A stretch of 64,000 nucleotides of DNA, taken from the NCBI GenBank assembly GCA_002104945.1, contig MCFH01000021.1, forward strand, positions 744,001-808,000, written 5' to 3'. Positions 55,809 to 64,000 of this stretch are shown here, piece by piece. Origin of the DNA: Piromyces finnis. Lineage: Eukaryota; Neocallimastigomycota; Neocallimastigomycetes; Neocallimastigales; Neocallimastigaceae. Position 1 is the first letter of the stretch. Each line of letters begins with the position of its first letter. The notes below the pieces were generated by a model that was not told the DNA's origin, did no database searches, and saw only the letters and a list, made by a program, of their open reading frames with translations. The position numbers were made by a program, and so were the translations under genes.

Positions 55809-56736
55809 TTTTTATATTTAGCAATTTATTTTTTTTAAACTCTAGTTTTTTTTTTTTTTTTTGCCGTCCAAAATATAAGTTCGAATTTAATGGTCAACTA
55901 TATTAACAAAATAATTATGTATATCGTTATTAATATAATAGAATAATAAAAGTTTTAATAAACATTTTTATTAATTTATTAGTTATTTATACATTTATTA
56001 TATATATAAATAGTTAAAAAATATATGTTTTTATGATATTTTACTTTTTTTTTTTTTAATTATTTATATTAAGATATGAATATTACTTATAAAATTTAAA
56101 GCTATATTAATATAATGTTTAATAGGATGTTGATGTGATTATGAATAATTATAAAAGTAAATGTTTAAAGTATATTCTTTTAATCTGCTTATGAGATACT
56201 TGTTCATAATTAACAAGTGCAAAGTGTAATAATAATCAATAATAATAACATAAAAAAAAGAGAAGCTAATATATACCTCTATAAAAATTAATTTCAAAAT
56301 TAGTTTAAACTTTTGTTATTGTTTATATTATATCATCTGATCTAAATTAGAAAAGAATAATATTTAAACTTTTTATCCACATTTTTTTTTTTATTTTAAA
56401 AAAATGCTTTTAATTAAAGTAAATAAAGATGTAGAATTTAATTAATGTAATGCTTAATTAATGACTTTAATTAAATTTGATAGATTAATTAATTAATATT
56501 AAAATTTTATTAAATTTTTTCTTATATAAAAATACTTAATTTTTTTTATTTCTTTTTTTTTTTTTACCATTTTATTTTGAAAAAGTTATTATTTCCTACA
56601 GACTTATTTCAGAAAGCAACTCTATATTTTTAAAAAGAGAGAAGAAAAAAAAAGTAATATATGTACATGAATACTAAAAATAAAAAAAAATAAGTAAAAT
56701 GTTATTATAAAAAATATTAGACGACAATTACCAATT
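55809..56736. other. Divergent intergenic region
   Basis: Shared upstream region of the CCDC28-like gene (-) and the ankyrin gene (+). AT-rich, no recognised element. Confidence 0.55.
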
Positions 56737-59595
56737 ATGGATATAATTACAATAATAAGAAATAGTTATAATTGCAGATATTGTAATATATCAGCCTTAG
56801 ATAATTATATAAGGGATAATAAAATTGATTTAAAAGAATTGAATAATGAACGTTCAGACATACTGATCAGTATCCTTCAAATTTTTGAAGAATCAAATTT
56901 TAAAGATGATTATTATTGTTATAAAGTAGTAAAGTTTATTTTAGATCATTGTCAATATAAAACATTAAATTATACTTTTAATTACCGAAGAGAAAACAGA
57001 TTTCATGTTGGTGATGTTCCTCTTTTTTTTGCATTGTCAAGAAATAAGTTAAAGGTTGCTGATCTTTTATTAAGTTACGGTGCAGATATTAATTATACTA
57101 TTAGAAATCACAGACATCATCACATGAATATAATTAGTTATTTATGTTATATGAATTACTATCATGGCTATCCTTTCCATTCTAACATTCTAAGTTATAT
57201 TTTAAATCATGGTTTTGATGTAGAAGAAGTTAATCTACAATTAATGACGTTTCTAATTTCTTTTAATAACCATAATAAATTAGAAACTATTTTTAAACAT
57301 TTTATATATGATACTACCTTTATTTTAAATTTTATTTTCAAATACAAAAATAGAATTCCAATGACTAATCAAGACATTAGTAGTTATATCCTTAAGGCCA
57401 AAAGAAAAATAGAAATTAGAGAATCCATGTATGGTGTTGCATGTTGTACCAATAATTGTGAGGCCGTAAATATTCTTTTAGATTATGATGCTAATATACC
57501 AGATACCCTTATTGATATAGTTGAAAAATATAAATTATTAACTCGTGCCATCAAAAATAATGATCATAATTTAATTAAAAATATTTTGAATAATAAATCA
57601 TTTGATGTTAACAGAATTAATTTTGAAGAATATATCAAAGATATATGTAATTCTTTTTGTAAAGAAAATACGATTGAATGTTTTATTGATATTTTGAAGC
57701 AAAAAAAATATAATTTTACCACTGTTGATTTTGAAAATATTTTATTAGAAGTAAGCAGAAAAAGAAATTTATATTTAATAAAATTAATTCTTAAATTATT
57801 ATTAAATATCAAAAACTTGGATGACCATTGTTTTACTTTGGATAATTCAATTGTTAAAGGTTTTGATCAACATTATTTAGTTTTAATATTAAATGTTGCT
57901 ATAAAAATCAATAGTTTGAATTTGGTTAAATTAATATTAGAAAATGAGGAATTAAAACCTGTAATAGATATAAATAGAACTGATCGAAATAACGAACTTC
58001 CTATTATTGTTTCCTATTATTCTACGAAACAGTTTTCAAAAGGTAGATCCTATCATCCGATAAATATATTTAAATATTTAATAGAAATGGGTGCAAATAT
58101 TAATTTTAAGGATCAAATGAAAACGTCATTACTTATTACAGCAATTCAGGAAAGAGAGTATTTAATTCTTAGTTATTTATTAAAACAAAGCATCCATGTT
58201 AATAAAAGAGATATTGGTTCCTATAGCCATCCACTTATAAAAGCAATAGGCACTAATAATATTGATATTGTTATGTCATACATAGAAAAAGTTTTCTCGG
58301 AAAATAACAAAAAAAATATAGAACATACTGTGGAAAATATTTTTTCTATTACTAGTTGTGATGGTTTCCCTCCATTAATTCTATCCTATTTATTGAATCG
58401 TAAAGAGATAACCGATGTTTTAATGAATAGAATTATGGTAAATACAAAAGATTATTATGGATATAGTCTTATGCACTATGCTATTCTTAAAAGAGATATT
58501 AATACAATCAAAATTTTAATTCACCATCAAGCGGACATCAATAATGATAAGTATACAAATTATGCCTTAGATACTGCCATCAAAATTCAAGATAAAGAAA
58601 TATTTTCAATTTTAATGAATTGTGATGATATTGCTGTAGATCAGCCAAACGAATTTGGTGACACACCTCTATTAACCTTGATTAAAAATCATTTATTACC
58701 AGTGGAAGATAAAAAGGAAATGTTAGAACTATTATTAAAAAAAGAGGATTGTGATATTAATTTCATTGAAAGTAATGACGCCTTTAATAGTGATAATGAA
58801 GAGGAAGGAAATACTACACTAATTTATGCTATTATTGAAGGTCATCTACCAATAATCAAATTATTAATTGATTATGGGGCAGAAATTAATGAAATATACG
58901 ATAATGGAAATTCGCCTATGAAAGCGGCAATTCAGTGCGAATCCATTCCTGTAATAGAATTATTAATTAATAATGGAGCTGATATTCACCTTAAAGATTC
59001 ATATGACGGAACACCATTGATATACGCTATTCTATTAACAAAAAATAAAACCAAAGATATAGTAAATTTATTAATTCAACATCATGCTAAAGTGAATGAA
59101 GAGGATGTTTATAATAAAACACCGTTAATGTATGCAATTGATAATAAATCCTTACCAGTTATTAAACTTTTAGTTGAAAATGGAGCAAATATGAATCATG
59201 ATAATATCATCTTTACAAAAGTCTTTAAAACAAAAGATTTAACTATTATTAAATATTTCATAGAACAAAACATTAGTATTCCTTTCAACAGAATAACAGA
59301 ATGTTATGAAATAATTAATAAATTTCCTATCGATAAAAAAATACCAATATTTAAATGTCTCGTTCAAAATAATTCTGATTTTTTTAGTATTAATGTTTTA
59401 ATAGAAATCATACGAGAAAATCAAATTGAAATTATCAAATTATTAATTGAAAATAATTTTAATTTTAATATTAAAGATGAAAATGAAAAGACACCCTTAG
59501 ATTATGCTATTTTATTTAATCAACAAACCATTGTAAGATATTTGAAAAAATATGAAGAAATGCAATCCATTACTAAAAAAAGAAGAATTTATTAA
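56737..59595 (+). CDS. Long ankyrin-repeat protein
   Basis: Intronless, 952 residues, beginning MDIITIIRNSYNCRYCNISA. Ankyrin units are clear at VGDVPLFFALSRNKLKVADL (residues 87-120), ILSYLLKQ..VNKRD (about 480), YYGYSLMHYAILKRDINTIK (about 570), and a run of near-consensus repeats from about 690: GNTTLIYAIIEGHLPIIKLL, GNSPMKAAIQCESIPVIELL, DGTPLIYAILLTKNKTKDIV, NKTPLMYAIDNKSLPVIKLL, with a terminal EKTPLDYAILFNQQTIVRYL. An acidic insert SDNEEEGN precedes the best-conserved repeats. Divergent repeats fill the central part. No catalytic domain; the C-terminus is basic (ITKKRRIY). It differs from the other ankyrin gene in lacking the Asn tract and N-terminal disorder. Confidence 0.9.
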   Translation: MDIITIIRNSYNCRYCNISALDNYIRDNKIDLKELNNERSDILISILQIFEESNFKDDYYCYKVVKFILDHCQYKTLNYTFNYRRENRFHVGDVPLFFALSRNKLKVADLLLSYGADINYTIRNHRHHHMNIISYLCYMNYYHGYPFHSNILSYILNHGFDVEEVNLQLMTFLISFNNHNKLETIFKHFIYDTTFILNFIFKYKNRIPMTNQDISSYILKAKRKIEIRESMYGVACCTNNCEAVNILLDYDANIPDTLIDIVEKYKLLTRAIKNNDHNLIKNILNNKSFDVNRINFEEYIKDICNSFCKENTIECFIDILKQKKYNFTTVDFENILLEVSRKRNLYLIKLILKLLLNIKNLDDHCFTLDNSIVKGFDQHYLVLILNVAIKINSLNLVKLILENEELKPVIDINRTDRNNELPIIVSYYSTKQFSKGRSYHPINIFKYLIEMGANINFKDQMKTSLLITAIQEREYLILSYLLKQSIHVNKRDIGSYSHPLIKAIGTNNIDIVMSYIEKVFSENNKKNIEHTVENIFSITSCDGFPPLILSYLLNRKEITDVLMNRIMVNTKDYYGYSLMHYAILKRDINTIKILIHHQADINNDKYTNYALDTAIKIQDKEIFSILMNCDDIAVDQPNEFGDTPLLTLIKNHLLPVEDKKEMLELLLKKEDCDINFIESNDAFNSDNEEEGNTTLIYAIIEGHLPIIKLLIDYGAEINEIYDNGNSPMKAAIQCESIPVIELLINNGADIHLKDSYDGTPLIYAILLTKNKTKDIVNLLIQHHAKVNEEDVYNKTPLMYAIDNKSLPVIKLLVENGANMNHDNIIFTKVFKTKDLTIIKYFIEQNISIPFNRITECYEIINKFPIDKKIPIFKCLVQNNSDFFSINVLIEIIRENQIEIIKLLIENNFNFNIKDENEKTPLDYAILFNQQTIVRYLKKYEEMQSITKKRRIY

Positions 59596-61216
59596 AGAAT
59601 TCATAAACAATATTCTTAATATATATATTTTAAATCCTTTTTTTTTTTTTTTTTTTTTTTAATAGTATGTACAAACAACTAATTCAAAATAAATAATTTA
59701 TATTTAATGTAAAGAAATGAAACAAAATATTTTTTCTTTTGATCTATACATTTTTTTTTTTTTTTGATATCACTCGAAATAATATAATAAAAAAAGAGTA
59801 AAATGCAACAATTATTAACTTTTATAATTCCTTTATTATAATTTACACTAAACATACTTTTATAATATTAAATACACTTATTTAAAAAATTATTTATAAT
59901 AAAAGGGATAGGAAAGAAAAGAAAGAAATATAATATATATAATAAATAAGATATGAATAATATGAATGACTATAAAAGTGAGAAATATAAAATTCTTTTT
60001 ATAGGATATTATCCATTTTAAATTTTTATATAAATTAAAATTAATATAATTTAATTAATTAAGGATTTAATTTTTTTAAAGATTTTTCACATGTTAAATA
60101 AATAAAAAATTTTTTTTTTTATTTCTCCATAATTTTCTAAAAATAAACATGTGATAATTTGAAGATTTAAAATATTTAAAAATCAATTTTATAAAGAAAA
60201 GGAGAAGCAGACAGACAAACTCTGATCTATTATTATTAATGGAATAGTAGAACTTGTAAAATGTAACCTTTATCTTTTATGTATAATGAAAGGTGTAAAA
60301 TAAAAAAAAAATAAAAAAGAAATAATAAAATATTCTTTATTATATATATATATATATATATATATTATTCTTATTAATAATGTTATTAGATTATTTAGAA
60401 ATTTGTATAAAGATTTACATATTGTTTATATCTATTTGTATATCTACGTGGTGTATATTTATAAAAAAGGAATAATAAAACAAATCTCTAGTTAGACATC
60501 GATCAATCAATCAATAATACATATTATTATGACTTTCTTTATGTGATTTTATATCATTTTCTATAAAAAAAATATTATTTTATTTCAGATTCTTTGTAAA
60601 TAAGAAAAAAGAAAAAAATAAACTATCATTAATAGAAACCCATTTATTAATAAAAAAGGCTTTCATTAATGTTTCCATAAAGAAATGATTTCCTTTACCC
60701 TTTATTTTTTAAAAAAAAAAAAAAATCTCCAGATTATAAATATTTATTTTTTTTAATATAATACATTTATAGTATGCTGTATTTATATTCATAATATATT
60801 ATAAATTATATATATTATTAATTTATTAAATTAGTTAACATCACAAAAAATATTTAAAATAAGATTCTTTTTTTTTTTTTTTTGTTTTTTAAAATTACCT
60901 AAAGAAAAGAAGAAAAAAATTTAAAAAAAAAAAACTCTATATGAATATAAATCAATTATAATAAAATAAAAAAAAGTAACAAATAACAAATCAATTAAAT
61001 AAATAAAAAAATAATTAATAATAATACAAAAAAAAAAAAAAAAACAAAAAATTAAAAAATTAAAAAACCATTTCAAAATAATTTAAATATATACAATAAA
61101 ATATTTTAAAATTAAATATAGACTTTATATTTAAGATATATTAAATATTCAAATAAGAAACAATAAATAAAAATATAAAACAAATAACAAAGCTATATAC
61201 ATATTTAAAAAAAAAA
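59596..61216. other. 1.6-kb intergenic region
   Basis: Between two plus-strand genes. Holds T runs (59638-59660), a TA run (60341-60365) and A-rich sequence up to the MBOAT start codon. No gene recognised. Confidence 0.55.
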
Positions 61217-63714
61217 ATGCTATCTGAATTTGTTAATAAATTAACGGGTCTTCCTGTCGATGCATGTGATGCATTCGTTTCTCTTTTCATTGCTATACCT
61301 ATTGGTGCAATTTATAATAAATTATTCTCTTATATTGAAATTAATACCAAAATTCCAAAAAATCAACAAAGATTTTATAGATGTCTTTACTCCATTATTA
61401 CAACTTTGTATTTAATGTGGATGTACCTTGATTGGTTCGGTATTGCAAACATTTTGTTATCAATTATTATTACCTATGGTTTAATTAAAATATTCAAACC
61501 TTCATTTAAGCTTTCCGTCGTTGTTTTTGTTATTAATATAATTCACTTATTATTCTGGTATGTATTATTGGCAATTTTCATGATAATAAATAATATTTTA
61601 ATTCATATTTATGTTAAAAAAAAAACATTTCCATTATATGATATCAATAAATAATATGAATACTATTTATTTATATTTATTTATATATATCTTAATAAAA
61701 ATTTCTTTCTATTCTATTTTAATGGTTATTCTTGTTTAAATATCTAAAGTCATATTCACAGACAATTTGAAACTGTAGAAAAATTTGATTTTACTTCACC
61801 ATTTATGTGTTTAGTTATTAAATTAACTTTATATGCTTGGTCTCGTTATGACGGAACCCAAAAAGAAGAAGTAAGAATTTATAGTGATTTAAATAAATAA
61901 ACAAACAAACAAACAAAAAAAAAATAAAATTTTTTTTGTAATATATATGATACAAAAAAATTTAAATCGAATTTATAAAGATAATATTAATAATAAATTC
62001 ATAGGTGCATATTAATAACATTTTATACTAAAATTTAATATTTCAATTTTTTTTATAAAGGATTTATTCAATGCCTATCAAAAGAAGGCTTGTATTAAAA
62101 AAGAACCAACATTCTTCGAATTTTTAGCTTATACCTTATTCTTCCCTGGTTTCTTTACCGGTCCAGCATGTGACTACTATGAATTTGAAGAAATTTTAAA
62201 TAAAAGTGTATTTATTATTTTAAATAAATTATATTTATAAAATATTGATATATAGTATAATATATAGGATATATACAATAATGCATAGTATGAACAATAT
62301 TAACAGATAATTTATAATTTTTATCTATTTTTCTTAATTAAAATTCAAAATTTTAAATAGTACGCAGAAGAAAAAGAAAAGGAAGGTCAAATGGATGCAG
62401 TTAAATCAAAGTTACTTAAAGGATTAATATACACTGTAATTTATGTTTCATTTGGCGGTTTCACTTATCAATATCTTATTTCTGAAGAAGGTTTATCCAA
62501 ACCATTCCTTTACAGGTAAAAACAATTACATGTATTTCCATTGTATTACCCTATCTATAAAAAATATTTTAAACATTACAAAAAAAAAAAAAAATGTTCA
62601 TTTGAAATTATTAATTTTAATATTTTTATTTTATTATATTTTATATATTCAGATTAATTTATTTAACTATCACTTCTGTCGCTCACCGTTTCAAATTCTA
62701 TTTAGCATGGACTCTTGCTGAAGCATCTTACAATTTAATTGGTATTGGTTATAATGGTGTATCTAAAGGAAAACCATTGTGGTAAGTAAATTATATATGT
62801 ATAGTTTCTTTTTATTTATCTCTATAACTATAACAATAGTTTGATACAATTATATTATCATTTAATTTTTGAACCAGTAACAAAACAGACCAAAATTAAA
62901 AAAAAAAATATAAAAATTATTATTTAATATATGTTAACTATTTTCGAAATTTAACATTTAATAATTTTATTTTTATATCTAAAAATATTAAAGGAATGGT
63001 ATTATTAATGCCAGTATAAAATTAGAATTATCAGAAAATATGAATAGTATGGTTAATCATTGGAATATAAGAACTACTCTTTGGTTACGTCATACTATTT
63101 ATGATCGTATTAATAAATATTTAGGAAAAACTAGTTCTCTTATTGGTATTTATGTTGTAGATATTACTTCTGCTATTTGGCATGGTACTTACTCTGGTTA
63201 TTTCTTAGCCTTTGTTTCTGTTGCTTCTTACAACACCATTGTTAAAAGTTTCCGTAAATCAGTATCTCCATTCATTCACGAAAAACACGCTCCACTTCAT
63301 AAATTCAAACCTATCTATGACATTTTAGGTATTATAGTAACTCAATGTATTATGAATTTCACTTTTGCTCCATTTATTCTTCTTACTATTGGTGACAGTA
63401 TAAAACTTTGGAAGAGTTTCTACTTCTTTGTTATTATTATTATGTTTATTGCTTTCTTAATCTTAAAACCTCTCGGACTTGAAAAATATCTTTTCCAAAA
63501 ACAAATTGAAATTTTAAAAATTAATCCCTACAAAAAACATAGTAAACCAATAAAATCAGAAACTTCTGCCACTATAAATCCATCCAATGAAGAAAATGAA
63601 AAAATTGCCGCCGAATCTTCAAAGGAAAAAGAAGAATTAGTAAAGAATGAATCCTCCTCTCTTCTTGAAAATACCGAAAATACAATGAATTTAGAAACTA
63701 AAAAAACAGAATAA
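61217..63714 (+). CDS. MBOAT-family lysophospholipid acyltransferase (ALE1-like)
   Basis: Six or seven exons, about 470 residues, multi-pass membrane protein. N-terminal helices FVSLFIAIPIGAIYNKLF and YSIITTLYLMWMYLDWFGIA; the join after HLLF gives CHIHRQFETVEKFDFTSP. Then PTFFEFLAYTLFFPGFFTGP with ACDYYEFEE, a signature of this branch. Catalytic elements: MVNHWNIRTTLWLRHTIYDR (conserved Asn at the N-H-W-N motif) and ITSAIWHGTYSGYFLAF (conserved His). A charged C-terminal tail with repeated Glu/Lys/Ser follows the last helix, as in yeast ALE1/LPT1. The enzyme acylates lysophospholipids at the ER with acyl-CoA (Lands cycle). The first splice acceptor is taken at the AAG before TCATATT, since the nearby CAG would create a stop. 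Confidence 0.93.
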
Positions 63715-63958
63715 AAGGGGGGGGGGAAAGTTTTTCAGTTAAAAAGGGAATATATAATAATTATTATTAATTTATTCACATTTATACTTTTATTATGCAC
63801 ACTATATATTCATGATAGAATTAATATAAAAAAAAAAAAAAAATCTTTTTAATAACAATATTTAATATTTATATATATTATTTATATTCATATAAAATCA
63901 AATAACTCTCATCCTAACTAAAGATTAGTATTATTAGATTTTTTTTTTAACTAATTTT

Positions 63959-63995
<37 letters not shown>

Positions 63996-64000
63996 AATGA
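63715..64000. other. 3' flank of MBOAT gene with G10 run
   Basis: Two bases after the stop codon there is a run of ten G (63717-63726), unique in this AT-rich window. The rest is AT-rich and ends in a long A tract (63961-63991). Confidence 0.7.

Noticed and set aside
62443-62721. 92-codon frame in the MBOAT gene
   Set aside because: Reads through an intron in the wrong frame.

Overview
The window is nuclear DNA of an extremely AT-rich eukaryote with many short introns (GT..AG, mostly GTAAGT/GTATGT-like donors and TAG/AAG/CAG acceptors), long homopolymer tracts, asparagine repeats and a standard genetic code. It carries fungal-type housekeeping genes (Kap123/importin-4, BET3, PheRS alpha, U1A/U2B'', MBOAT acyltransferase) together with genes tied to motile cilia (NPHP1, CCDC40, a ZSWIM2-like protein). 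A flagellated early-diverging fungus fits best, most simply an anaerobic gut fungus (Neocallimastigomycota). That placement is an inference from composition and gene content, not from a database search.

Layout: 1-1827 (-) 3'-truncated FMP42/SLC43-like transporter; 2870-6626 (-) large asparagine-rich protein with a C-terminal beta-propeller-like part; 7181-10259 (-) SWIM/RING/ZZ/RING ubiquitin ligase; 10758-12311 (-) two-RRM U1A/U2B'' protein; 14383-15093 (+) TMEM128-like membrane protein; 15736-18586 (+) nephrocystin-1; 19473-22025 (+) ankyrin protein with 77 consecutive Asn; 22487-26955 (-) CCDC40; 28425-29078 (+) RD/RGG-rich protein; 29797-33817 (-) SMPD4-like sphingomyelinase; 34867-36373 (+) TRAPPC3/Bet3; 38007-40573 (+) PheRS alpha; 41108-43165 LINE remnants and a large ATT satellite; 44686-48092 (+) importin-4/Kap123; 48960-49760 more LINE remnants; 51048-51404 (+) small repeat protein; 52406-54273 (+) secreted HExxH metalloprotease; 55147-55808 (-) small CCDC28-like protein; 56737-59595 (+) ankyrin protein; 61217-63714 (+) MBOAT lysophospholipid acyltransferase.

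The most notable points are: the linkage of NPHP1 (transition zone) and CCDC40 (axonemal 96-nm ruler) within about 11 kb, with further cilium-linked candidates nearby; two 5'-truncated LINEs inserted 21 bp apart, each with an exact 14-15 bp target-site duplication, plus a third copy with its own duplication beside a decayed fourth; several near-perfect intergenic hairpins with arms of 15-33 nt; and several lineage-specific proteins (HExxHGLG metalloprotease, RD-rich protein, 118-residue triple-repeat protein). Exon boundaries given here were read by eye from splice signals and reading-frame continuity, so individual junctions may be off by a few bases.
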